From: JBGTLW01 sp041743835
GTDB taxonomy: Bacteria > Planctomycetota > Phycisphaerae > Phycisphaerales > Phycisphaeraceae
Direction of reading: 5' to 3'
Assembly (NCBI GenBank): GCA_041743835.1
Contig: JBGTLW010000299.1
Location: 1-24,577, forward strand
Length of the DNA stretch: 24,577 nt
Shown: piece by piece, positions 15,592 through 23,673 of the stretch
Layout of the letters: each line of letters starts with the position of its first letter
Position numbering within the stretch: the stretch's first letter is position 1
The notes under the pieces: generated by a model
What the model was told of the DNA's origin: nothing
Database searches by the model: none
The model's input: the letters and a program-made list of their open reading frames with translations, nothing else
Made by a program: the position numbers and the translations under genes

Positions 15592-16581
15592 ATGCCGATG
15601 CCTCAACTCCTCGGGACACACCCCCGCACGTGCTCGCACGCCCATAACACGAGCCCGGACGCTTGGCCAGCCCCCCGCGCATGTGCGAGGCCGATCCTGC
15701 TGCTATTGCTCCTGGTGTCGCTGGTGCTTGTGACGGCCGCCCTGCCCACCCCTGCCCACGCCATCGTCAATGGCCAAGCGCCAGCCGACGACGACACCCG
15801 CTACGACGCCATCGCTGCCTTCAGCCACGCCCGCTGGCTCGGCCTGAACCCGGAGCACGCGAACGCCCGCGACCACAACTGGTACGGCAACGCAACGCTC
15901 ATCGCCCCGGATGTCGTGATACTCGCCAAGCACCTAATCAAGGGCAACGCCGAGCCGCCTGCCGGTGAATACGCCGTGCGCTTCCGCCGCAAGCCCGACG
16001 GCTCGCTCGGCAGCAAGAAGGGCGCGGCAGACAGCTTTCACAACGTGAAGATTGTGCGCTTCATCACCGCGCCCAACGCAGACCTCGCGCTGGGCATCCT
16101 CGAAAAACCGGTCGAGCACATCAAGCCGATCGCGCTGGGGCTTGATGCCGAGGCGCTCGATCAAGCGGAGGCAATCATTGCGGGCTGGGGCTCGGAGAGC
16201 CGCTTCCGTGGCGTGGGCGGGCCGAGGAACCAGCTTCTGATCGGCAAGACCTCCGCCCTCCGCCCGGCCGGTGCCCCGGCTATCCGATTTCCGGCGGGCG
16301 AGGTCGAGCTCCGAGATTGGCGGGAGAACAAGGAAACAGGCGAGATGGAGCGTAAGCCGTATGTCGTGACCGATGACCCTGTGGTAAACATGTTCGACTC
16401 CGGCGGCGCGCTGCTGCGTGAGACCGAGGACGGCCAACTGCGGCTAACTGGCGTCATCGTGACCTACGGCGGCGCGGTGTCGCTGGATCACTTCGCGGAT
16501 GATGAACGGTTCCCGCTCAACGCGGTGGTGGAGCAGGGGGGCGAAGCCCTGACCGATAAGTCATTTGCTCACAACCCATAA
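15592..16581 (+). CDS. Secreted trypsin-like serine protease (S1 family)
   Basis: This 329-residue protein has a long n-region and then a signal peptide (hydrophobic residues 34-50, ending TPAHA with cleavage likely after A57). The mature chain would start directly with IVNGQ, the conserved N-terminal strand of trypsins. The triad is visible: H114 in ILAKHL, D164 in NADLALGIL and S270 in FDSGGALL. AGWG (197-200) is another trypsin-like landmark. The usual oxyanion motif GDSGG reads FDSGG. There is no PEP-CTERM tail or transmembrane anchor, so it is probably periplasmic or released. It diverges from gmd, and its stop is 2 bp from the stop of the convergent GT-C gene. It is distantly similar to the protein coded at 8137-9084. 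Confidence 0.83.
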   Translation: MPMPQLLGTHPRTCSHAHNTSPDAWPAPRACARPILLLLLLVSLVLVTAALPTPAHAIVNGQAPADDDTRYDAIAAFSHARWLGLNPEHANARDHNWYGNATLIAPDVVILAKHLIKGNAEPPAGEYAVRFRRKPDGSLGSKKGAADSFHNVKIVRFITAPNADLALGILEKPVEHIKPIALGLDAEALDQAEAIIAGWGSESRFRGVGGPRNQLLIGKTSALRPAGAPAIRFPAGEVELRDWRENKETGEMERKPYVVTDDPVVNMFDSGGALLRETEDGQLRLTGVIVTYGGAVSLDHFADDERFPLNAVVEQGGEALTDKSFAHNP

Positions 16582-16583
16582 TG

Positions 16584-18224
16584 TCAGGGGTACTCAGTGT
16601 TCGCAGATGTTGGGGCTGAATCGAAGACGCGCCATTGCACACTCGGCGGCAACGCGGCAGTGTATTCACGCAGATGTTGGGACAACTTGTCTACACCACC
16701 GCGATCAATGGCGTAGAACGCCACTGTGCTATCGCCACAGATAACGTTGTCTTGGATGGTCCACTCGCCCGCCTTGATCCAAGAGTCTGGCAGGCCTCCC
16801 GTTTTTGTGAACCATCGTTCGTACACCATGACAATCGATCCGCCGCGATGGCGCATACGCTCATCAAGCAATTCCGGGCTGAGATCCCCCACGATTCTTG
16901 CCCTAGCGGTAGCGGTGTCCGCAAGGCCCCAGAGATCGACGATACCCGCACGCCCCAAATAAGCGACAGCCCCGATGTCATTGGCTCCGACCACGTGATC
17001 GCTGTAGTACTGTCGGATGAATGTGGACATCTGGATCTGCTGTTCATAGATATTGCGGCTCGCTTTCGGGAAATAATCGATCGCCACCGCGGCCCGTACC
17101 GCGAGAGGGATCATCGCCACCGCACAGGCCAAGCCCATTCCCCACCGCCCGAGCCCGCGATGGGACTGGAATACGCCGCTCCGGCCAGCCAAATGGGTAC
17201 ACAACGAAACCAGCAAGGGGATGAGCAGGAACATTTCATACCGAAAAAGCCAACCGATACGTGCGAACTGAAGCTGCGCCAGCATGGCCAGCAGCACGAT
17301 GATCAGCACCCAGGTGTCGCGATCCATAGATTGCCGGCGACGGAGGAATAGCACCAAGACCCCAAGCCCAAGCAATCCGGTGATGTGGCCATGGTTTGCC
17401 CGCATCAGTGCGCGCGGGACCCTCAGCAGGAAATCAAAGATTTCGTCGGGGGTGCCGCCAATCGATTGTCCTTTGATCAGAATCGAGTTCGGTAGCCACA
17501 TCCCGTTATGGGCGAAAGACCAGACGGCGTAACCCCCAACTGCGACGGCGGTGCCGCTGGCGATGACGAACGCGAGCCTCCACTGACGAACCCAAAGCGC
17601 CAGGATGACAAGGATGCCGGCGGTGAAAAGAGTTTCAAAGCGTGCGAGTGTTGTCACGGTGCAGAGTAATCCGATTCCCACAAGGGGCCAGATCGCTGGC
17701 CGCCTGCCGGTCCCGGCGAGTCGCGCGCAGCAAAGCAAGAGCAAAGCAAGATACAGACTTGTGTGGAGGGTGGTTTCAAGTGATGCAAAAGCAACGGTTG
17801 GAACCGCAGCCAGTACCATCACTCCAAACAAGAGCCCACTTCGTGTCTGTAGGGCGGTGAATGTGTCGGCCATCCATCGATTGAGCATCACGATCAAGAC
17901 GATGACACAAAGTGCATTAAGGATCAGTGGGGCCCAAAGATTTGCCTCGAAGATGAAGAAAACGGTGCCGAGCAATGCCGTCCATAGTGGCGATGAACTG
18001 GCGGGCTCAAAGCTGCCGGGATTGATGCCCCAAGTGCCCGATTCTGACAAGGTGCGGGCCATCGCCAGGTGGATATAGGTGTCGTCGAGTGGGTAGACGA
18101 TCTGATCGCCAGTTAAGCGGGTGGTCAGCAAAATCGCGATGGCGATGCCGGTCATCATCAGGCTCGATACCAAGAGCGCAGGCATAAGCCGATACATCGC
18201 AGGTGATAAGATGTGTTTTTTCAT
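16584..18224 (-). CDS. Membrane GT-C glycosyltransferase (ArnT/PMT-like fold)
   Basis: This 546-residue protein has about ten hydrophobic helices and a soluble C-terminal domain of ~130 residues. The first external loop carries PLDDTYIHLAMAR (D47, D48), the acidic motif of GT-C transferases that use polyprenyl-phosphate sugars, followed by SSSPLWT. RYEMFLL lies in a later loop. The open frame extends to 18986, but the homologous part begins at MKKHILSPAM, so I place the start at 18224. The upstream extension has no membrane character and overlaps the divergent dprE1-like gene. Its position next to a polyprenyl-phospho-arabinose-type pathway suggests it transfers that pentose onto an envelope glycan or lipid; this is inference. 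The gene is visibly less GC-rich than its neighbours, which hints at transfer. Confidence 0.82.
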   Translation of the reverse strand: MKKHILSPAMYRLMPALLVSSLMMTGIAIAILLTTRLTGDQIVYPLDDTYIHLAMARTLSESGTWGINPGSFEPASSSPLWTALLGTVFFIFEANLWAPLILNALCVIVLIVMLNRWMADTFTALQTRSGLLFGVMVLAAVPTVAFASLETTLHTSLYLALLLLCCARLAGTGRRPAIWPLVGIGLLCTVTTLARFETLFTAGILVILALWVRQWRLAFVIASGTAVAVGGYAVWSFAHNGMWLPNSILIKGQSIGGTPDEIFDFLLRVPRALMRANHGHITGLLGLGVLVLFLRRRQSMDRDTWVLIIVLLAMLAQLQFARIGWLFRYEMFLLIPLLVSLCTHLAGRSGVFQSHRGLGRWGMGLACAVAMIPLAVRAAVAIDYFPKASRNIYEQQIQMSTFIRQYYSDHVVGANDIGAVAYLGRAGIVDLWGLADTATARARIVGDLSPELLDERMRHRGGSIVMVYERWFTKTGGLPDSWIKAGEWTIQDNVICGDSTVAFYAIDRGGVDKLSQHLREYTAALPPSVQWRVFDSAPTSANTEYP

Positions 18225-18389
18225 TGCCGGTTGCCTTGGTGTACGATCCTCTTTGGCGGTACGCAGCATAGCGTAATAAGTTTGATGTGAGTATGCGGAG
18301 GGTACCGATCGACTGCGGGTTATGGCACGGGTTGCACAGTGGTGTTCGGTCACGATTGTCAAACGTAGTGATGAAGGCTTGGGGACTAG
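18225..18389. other. Divergent promoter region between the GT-C and dprE1-like genes
   Basis: This 165-bp gap is AT-richer than the surrounding genes and should hold both promoters. I see no palindrome or repeat clear enough to name an operator. Confidence 0.4.
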
Positions 18390-19733
18390 ATGCCAGTAGT
18401 AGCCGATAAATCGGTCAGAGGATGGGGGAGGTTGCCGGTGGGGCGCTGCGCCTTGTTGCGGCCAGGCCGAAGACAGGCTCTTTCGCATGCCGTGGCAAGT
18501 CACGACTCTGGAAAACTGATCAGCCGCGGCTTGGGGCGCAGCTATGGGGACAGCGCGGTCAACGACGGCGGCACAGTCGTCCTGCACACGCGGATGGATC
18601 ACTTGCTGGACTTCGATCCGCAGACCGGCGTGCTTGAGGCCGAGGCAGGGGTGAGCATCGCAGACCTGATCGCGGTATTCCTCCCACGCGGCTGGTTCCC
18701 GGCCGTAGTCCCCGGCACGCGGTTCGTGACCCTCGGCGGAGCGGTGGCGGCTAACGTGCACGGAAAGAATCATCACCGCGACGGGGCCTTCGCGTCCTGT
18801 GTCGAGTCGTTCGACCTGATCACCGGGGCGGGGGCGAGCCTGACCTGTTCCCGAACATCGCACGCGCCGGTTTTCTGGGCGACGCTTGGCGGCATGGGAC
18901 TCACCGGCGCGATTACGCGGGTAAGGCTGCGGCTCATGCCGATCACCTCGGCCCACCTGCGCGTCGCCTACACGCGCGCACGCCAACTGGATGACCTGGT
19001 GGATCGGCTTGAAGCAGCAGGCGACCAGACACGCTATTCGGTGGCCTGGATCGATTGCCTGTCGCGTGGTTCGAGCATGGGGCGGGGTGTGGTCATGGAC
19101 GGGGATTTTGTGGAAGGGGCCGCAGCGTCACCGCTGGCGGTCGTCCGCAGGGCGCAGCGGCGTGTCCCGTTCGACCTGCCCTCCCTGGCGTTGAGCCGGC
19201 CGACTGTCCGGCTGTTCAATGCGCGGTACTTCCGCAATCACCCGACCGCCGAGCGCCTGGTCGATTACGAGCGGTTCTTCTTCCCGTTGGATGCCGTGGC
19301 CGATTGGAACCGGATTTATGGCAAGCGGGGTTTCGTGCAATTCCAGGCGGTGTTTCCCGCGGCCGACGGGCGCGACGGGGTGCGTGCGCTGCTGTCGCGG
19401 ATCGCCCAGAGCGGGCAGGCCAGTTTCCTGGCCGTTCTCAAGCGGATGGGGCCGGCCGACGCGGGGCCGCTGAGCTTTCCCATGCCGGGCCTGACCCTCG
19501 CGCTGGACCTGCCGAATCGGGGCCAGCGTCTGCTCAATCTCACCGCGGAGTTGGATCGGATCGTCATCGAACACGGCGGGCGGGTGTATCTTGCCAAGGA
19601 CGCCTGCTTGAGTCGGGCGAGCTTCGAGGCCATGTACCCGCAGCACGAGGCGTTCAAGGCGCTTTGCCGCGAGTTGGACCCCGCGGGTCGGTTCAGCTCC
19701 TCGCAGTCGCGCCGCTTGGGGTTGACCCCATGA
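18390..19733 (+). CDS. dprE1: DprE1-like FAD-dependent polyprenylphosphoryl-ribose oxidase
   Basis: DprE1 oxidises the 2'-hydroxyl of decaprenylphosphoryl-ribose to a keto group, the first half of the epimerisation to the arabinose donor. The 447-residue protein matches the mycobacterial enzyme: GWGR (11-14), the FAD-binding RGLGRSYGDSAVNDGG (46-61), PGTRFVTLGGAVAANVHGKNHH (HGKNHH at 124-129), ARYFRNHP, LKRMGPADAGPLSFPMPG, and the catalytic-lysine region GGRVYLAKD (K403). The residue aligned with mycobacterial Cys387, the target of covalent benzothiazinone inhibitors, is A371. The stop overlaps the next start as ATGA, so the reductase is translationally coupled. The start is set by the conserved N-terminal motif close behind it. 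Confidence 0.87.
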   Translation: MPVVADKSVRGWGRLPVGRCALLRPGRRQALSHAVASHDSGKLISRGLGRSYGDSAVNDGGTVVLHTRMDHLLDFDPQTGVLEAEAGVSIADLIAVFLPRGWFPAVVPGTRFVTLGGAVAANVHGKNHHRDGAFASCVESFDLITGAGASLTCSRTSHAPVFWATLGGMGLTGAITRVRLRLMPITSAHLRVAYTRARQLDDLVDRLEAAGDQTRYSVAWIDCLSRGSSMGRGVVMDGDFVEGAAASPLAVVRRAQRRVPFDLPSLALSRPTVRLFNARYFRNHPTAERLVDYERFFFPLDAVADWNRIYGKRGFVQFQAVFPAADGRDGVRALLSRIAQSGQASFLAVLKRMGPADAGPLSFPMPGLTLALDLPNRGQRLLNLTAELDRIVIEHGGRVYLAKDACLSRASFEAMYPQHEAFKALCRELDPAGRFSSSQSRRLGLTP

Positions 19734-20521
19734 ATCTGCAAGCCTCAACCAGGACCGGCGAGTCGCCAACACCCACCAAGCGAGGCTGGGTACTGGTGGT
19801 CGGTGCTACTTCGGACATCACCCGCTGCGTGGCCCGGCGTATCGGGGCGCTCGGCTACAACCTCCTGCTTGCCGCTCGTGACGCTGAACAACTAGAAATC
19901 GAGGCGGCGGACCTGCGCGTGCGCTGCGGCGTGGCTGTGTACACCATGTCTTTTGATGCTGTAGTGGATGAACCCTCCGCGTGGATGGCTGCGATGCGCC
20001 AGGAACTGCCGAGGGATGATACGCTGGTGGGGATGGTGGTCGGCCTCGGGCTGTTTGCCCGCGAATCGATGGTGAAGCAGCAGCCGGAGCTTGCCCAGCG
20101 GATGGACCGGGTCAATCATCGCGTGCCGGTGGCGTTGACGGAAGCGGCGCTCGGTGTGATCCCGTCTACGGGTTTTGTGTGCGTCATCGGCTCGGTGGCT
20201 GGCGACCGGGTGCGGGCAAACCTCGCATCGTATGGCCAGTCCAAGCGGGCGTTGGATCAGGCCCTTGCCCGGATGCGATCCGCCCGGCCGGGGGGGCCGC
20301 AGATCATCACCGCCAAGCCGGGCCCCACGGACACCGCGATGACCTGGGGCCTTGAAGCTTCGGGCCCCTTGGCCCAGCCCGACGAGGTGGCGGCATGCAT
20401 CGTGCGGGCGATCGAGCGACGCCAGTCGATCGTGTACTGCCCCGGCCGATGGCGGTGGATCATGGCTGTCATCCGCGCGCTACCCGGCCCCCTGTTCCGC
20501 TGGTTGCTGGCCAACCGCTAA
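19730..20521 (+). CDS. dprE2: DprE2-like SDR reductase
   Basis: DprE2 reduces the 2'-keto intermediate made by DprE1, giving the polyprenyl-phospho-arabinose product. The 263-residue protein has the NAD(P)-binding VVGATSDITRCVARR (23-37) in the GASSDI-like form typical of DprE2, and the catalytic S155 (IGSVAG), Y168 and K172 (YGQSK). It ends in a Trp/Arg amphipathic helix (RWRWIMAVIRALPGPLF) that may touch the membrane. The ATG at 19730 overlaps the DprE1 stop, which fixes the start. A longer open frame reaching back to 19055 is only an out-of-frame shadow of dprE1. Other SDR reductases are possible, but pairing with DprE1 makes this call strong. Confidence 0.85.
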   Translation: MNLQASTRTGESPTPTKRGWVLVVGATSDITRCVARRIGALGYNLLLAARDAEQLEIEAADLRVRCGVAVYTMSFDAVVDEPSAWMAAMRQELPRDDTLVGMVVGLGLFARESMVKQQPELAQRMDRVNHRVPVALTEAALGVIPSTGFVCVIGSVAGDRVRANLASYGQSKRALDQALARMRSARPGGPQIITAKPGPTDTAMTWGLEASGPLAQPDEVAACIVRAIERRQSIVYCPGRWRWIMAVIRALPGPLFRWLLANR

Positions 20522-20637
20522 GCCTTCAGTCGATAACACACGTATCGAGCATAATCGGCTGACTCAATCGCGGTCAGCCACGAGCAAGCATTGATCCACA
20601 TGCGTCAAACTGGTCACGCATCGCCCGATAACCCCGC

Positions 20638-22164
20638 ATGAACACCGACGCCATCAGCCCCGCCCCCGGAATTGACCCTGGAACTAGCCCAGGAACCGAC
20701 CCCGGAACCCACCCCGGACACACGCAGGCCGAGGGGGCCATCGCGGGCTGCCCGCTCTATGTGGACCTCGACGGGACACTGATCAGCACCGACATCCTGG
20801 CCGAGGGGATGTGTAGGTTGATCCGCGAAAAGCCCATCACCGCAATGCAACTTCCGCTGTGGCTGATCGCGGGCCGGGCGACGGTCAAGCAGCAGGTAGC
20901 GGAGGTGGTCAAGCACGATGTGGCCGACCTGCCTTACCGGCCGGAGGTGCTGGCTTACCTGAATCAGCAGCGCCAGACGGGGCGGCGGATCATCCTCGCG
21001 ACCGCAGCGACCCAAGCGGTCGCTCTAGCTGTAGCTGAGCACCTGGGGATGTTCGACGGCGTCATCGCTTCCGAGGGCAAGGTCAATCTCAAAGGGCAAG
21101 CCAAGCTCGAAGCGATCCGTCAGCAGGTGGGCTCTGGGCCGTTCGCGTACCTGGGCGACTCGGCGGCCGACGTGCCGATCTGGCTGGAGGCTCAAGAGGC
21201 GCTGATGGTGAGCCCGCCCGCGTCGGTCCGCCGCCGCGTCGAGGCCGCGGGCCGAGCCGTGCATGTGCTCACCAGCAGGCCGGCTCAGCGTATGCCCATG
21301 CTCCGGGCCCTGCGGCCGACGCAGTGGTCGAAGAACCTGCTGCTGCTGGTGCCCATGATGGTCGGCCACATGCTGACCGTGCCCAACCTCCTCTCGGTGC
21401 TCATGGGGTTCGTGTGCTTCTGCCTCGTGGCCTCGGGGGTGTACCTCGCCAACGACGTGATCGACATCGAGGCGGATCGTCGGCACCCGGTCAAGCACCG
21501 CCGCCCGATCGCTGGGGGACACATCTCGCTCACCACCGCGGCTGCGGGGGCAGCGGGGCTCATGAGCCTGGGCCTGCTGCTCGGGCTGTTGACGATGCCG
21601 TTGCCCTTCGCGGGCCTGCTGCTGGTTTATGCGGTGGTCACCTCGGGATATTCGCTGGTGCTCAAGCGGGTGATGCTGGTGGACGTGCTCGTATTGGCTG
21701 GGCTCTACACGCTGCGTATCCTGGCTGGTGCGGTGGCGATCGACATCCGCCCGTCGTTCTGGCTACTGGTCTTCTCGGTCTTCCTGTTCCTGGGCCTGGC
21801 CTTTGCGAAGCGGTATTCCGAACTGCGTCTGATGCGAGGGGAGGACCGCGACCGGGCGCTTGGGCGCGGCTATCTGGTCTCCGACCTGAGCCTGATCCGC
21901 ACGCTGGGCGTCAACTGCTCGCTGCTCTCGGTGATGGTGCTGTGCCTGTACATCAATCAGGTGACCACCGCGGAGTTGTACCCCAACACCGAGGCGTTGT
22001 GGTTCGCGCTGCCGTTGTTCCTGTATTGGTTGTTCCGGGTGTGGATGGTCGCGGAGCGCGACCTGATGGTCGGCGACCCCCTGACCTGGGCCTTAACCGA
22101 CCGCCGCACCTACGTAATCGCAGCCCTGACGCTGGGGCTACTGCTGGTGGCAAAGTGGGCGTAA
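20638..22164 (+). CDS. HAD phosphatase - UbiA prenyltransferase fusion (DPPR synthase-like)
   Basis: This 508-residue protein has two parts. Residues ~38-205 are a HAD phosphatase with DLDGT (43-47) and GDSAAD (173-178). Residues ~220-508 are a UbiA-family membrane prenyltransferase with about eight or nine helices, the Mg2+-pyrophosphate motif NDVIDIEAD (272-280), and KRYSELR (391-397). LRPTQWSKNLLL just before the first helix is typical of decaprenyl-phosphate phosphoribosyltransferase (DPPR synthase, Rv3806c in M. tuberculosis). That enzyme joins PRPP to polyprenyl phosphate, and the HAD domain could then remove the 5-phosphate, giving the substrate of DprE1. An N-terminal low-complexity stretch has five copies of an x-P-G-x tetrapeptide. 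The gene lies 116 bp after dprE2 in the same direction and converges with the GT87 gene 4 bp away. Confidence 0.88.
   Translation: MNTDAISPAPGIDPGTSPGTDPGTHPGHTQAEGAIAGCPLYVDLDGTLISTDILAEGMCRLIREKPITAMQLPLWLIAGRATVKQQVAEVVKHDVADLPYRPEVLAYLNQQRQTGRRIILATAATQAVALAVAEHLGMFDGVIASEGKVNLKGQAKLEAIRQQVGSGPFAYLGDSAADVPIWLEAQEALMVSPPASVRRRVEAAGRAVHVLTSRPAQRMPMLRALRPTQWSKNLLLLVPMMVGHMLTVPNLLSVLMGFVCFCLVASGVYLANDVIDIEADRRHPVKHRRPIAGGHISLTTAAAGAAGLMSLGLLLGLLTMPLPFAGLLLVYAVVTSGYSLVLKRVMLVDVLVLAGLYTLRILAGAVAIDIRPSFWLLVFSVFLFLGLAFAKRYSELRLMRGEDRDRALGRGYLVSDLSLIRTLGVNCSLLSVMVLCLYINQVTTAELYPNTEALWFALPLFLYWLFRVWMVAERDLMVGDPLTWALTDRRTYVIAALTLGLLLVAKWA
20662..20721 (+). repeat. Five tandem 12-bp repeats in the fusion gene
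   Basis: Five in-frame 12-bp units (consensus GACCCCGGAACC) encode APGI-DPGT-SPGT-DPGT-HPGH. They lie in the low-complexity N-terminus before the HAD domain, so copy number could vary without loss of function. Confidence 0.7.
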
Positions 22165-22168
22165 GTAC

Positions 22169-23530
22169 TCAGCCCGAGGCGGGTGCGTCTTGTGAAGGCC
22201 GCCGCAGGCTTGCCACGCTCAGCGTGACAATGATGCCGATCATCGCATACACCTGATGGGGTAGCAGCAGGTATCGCCAGACCAGCGATCCGGTGATCGC
22301 ATGCTCAGCCAACGTGCCCCGCTGCAACGACAACAGCACAGCCACCCCGGGCACGAAGAACACACCCGACAACGCCAGAAGCGCCCACCCCAGTTTCCAC
22401 CGACGCGTGGCCACCAGATGCAGACCCACCGCGAACGCCAGCACCAGCACCGTCGCGGCGTAATAGCGGTTGTACGCCGAGAACACACACCCCGCCGCGA
22501 GCAGCGCGTACACCGTCATGACCTGCTCCCTTCGTTCGGTTGCCATCGTCACTCGGGCCCGCAACGTGCCCCAGACCGCCAATCCGACAATCACCCCGCC
22601 GACCAGCAACCGGGCAATACAGATGAGGGGCGGTTCGTGGGTGAAGGTGTGCAGCAGCGCCGCCACGTCCACCATGATGAAGCGACCGTCCCCCATCGCC
22701 ACGTAGTTCGCCGCCCCAGCCATGGTCAGCGGGTCGCGCGGTGCCGAGGTGAAAGCCGTCAGATTCGCACGCAGGCCCGCGAGCCAGTCGATCCCGGCCA
22801 GTTCCATCCGCAGGATGCCGATCCCCAGCAGCGCCGCGGTGCCCAAGGCCCCGGCCGCGACGACCACCCACCGACCCATCAGCAGGTAGTAGAACCCAAA
22901 GAGAATCACCATCTGTGGCTTAAGCGCTGCCGCGACAGCCAGACACACACCAACCAGCACATCACGACGGGCCAACTCGGCGCGCATCGCCAGCGCCACA
23001 GCCGCCAGCACCATCAGCCCGTGTTGCCCCTGTGAGATGGTGGTCTGCACCGGAGCCAGCGCAAAGGCCCCAGCCACTAACCACAGCCCGGCCGCGTACC
23101 GCCGATGAACGTCGAAGACGCCAAGCAGCGCCCAGAGGGTCATGCCCAACGCCGCAAGATTGAGGGCCATCATCCCGACCTTAGCGGCCTGAAAGCCGAC
23201 CAAACCCAGCGGGGCCATGACCGGGAAGAACCCCGGCGGGTTCACGCACATCGCCACCGCCTGCCCATCCCCGCCAGACGTGTCGTAGAGCCGCTTGATG
23301 GTCGCGTGGTCGTAAGGGTCCTCGCCAAGCAGCCATGCCTTGGTCCCCGCGTAAAAGGTCGGCAGGTCCACCGTCTGATCCCACGCCCGCAACGGCCCGC
23401 GCGCCAGCAAGTACACCAATGCCACGAACAGCACCATCCACCGCCAATCGAACCCAGACGACGCGTCGCGCATAACACTCAGCATAACAGCCCGATGGCG
23501 AGCAAGTGCCCCACGCATGGCCCATGGCAC
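22169..23530 (-). CDS. GT87-like membrane glycosyltransferase (DUF2029)
   Basis: This 453-residue protein has about ten hydrophobic helices. Landmarks of family GT87 are seen: VDLPTFYAGTKAWLLGEDPYD (D55 corresponds in position to the catalytic aspartate of mycobacterial PimE), CVNPPGFFPVMAPLG, SQGQHGLMVLAAVALAMRAE and AAALKPQM. GT87 enzymes transfer a sugar from a polyprenyl-phosphate donor on the outer face of the membrane. The gene converges with the UbiA fusion 4 bp away. A role in the same lipid-linked sugar system is inferred from position. The start is uncertain: ATGs at 23530, 23485 and 23473 are all possible before the first helix, and none has a good Shine-Dalgarno. Confidence 0.8.
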   Translation of the reverse strand: MPWAMRGALARHRAVMLSVMRDASSGFDWRWMVLFVALVYLLARGPLRAWDQTVDLPTFYAGTKAWLLGEDPYDHATIKRLYDTSGGDGQAVAMCVNPPGFFPVMAPLGLVGFQAAKVGMMALNLAALGMTLWALLGVFDVHRRYAAGLWLVAGAFALAPVQTTISQGQHGLMVLAAVALAMRAELARRDVLVGVCLAVAAALKPQMVILFGFYYLLMGRWVVVAAGALGTAALLGIGILRMELAGIDWLAGLRANLTAFTSAPRDPLTMAGAANYVAMGDGRFIMVDVAALLHTFTHEPPLICIARLLVGGVIVGLAVWGTLRARVTMATERREQVMTVYALLAAGCVFSAYNRYYAATVLVLAFAVGLHLVATRRWKLGWALLALSGVFFVPGVAVLLSLQRGTLAEHAITGSLVWRYLLLPHQVYAMIGIIVTLSVASLRRPSQDAPASG

Positions 23531-23673
23531 AATGCTCTGCCATCAAGCCCACGGCGAGGTTAGTCCGATACTACCCCGACCGGCGCGGACGCCGTGCCGT
23601 CTTTGCCGATAAGATGCCCCATGCCCAGCCACTGGCAGTACGCGGGACCAGCGGGCGGGATTGGAAACACAGC

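Noticed and set aside
18225..18986. N-terminal extension of the GT-C frame
   Set aside because: It is Arg/Pro-rich, non-membranous, and antisense to the start of dprE1. The GT-C fold begins at 18224.
19055..19729. Upstream extension of the dprE2 frame
   Set aside because: It overlaps dprE1 out of frame and has no similarity to SDR proteins. The ATGA junction at 19730 fixes the true start.
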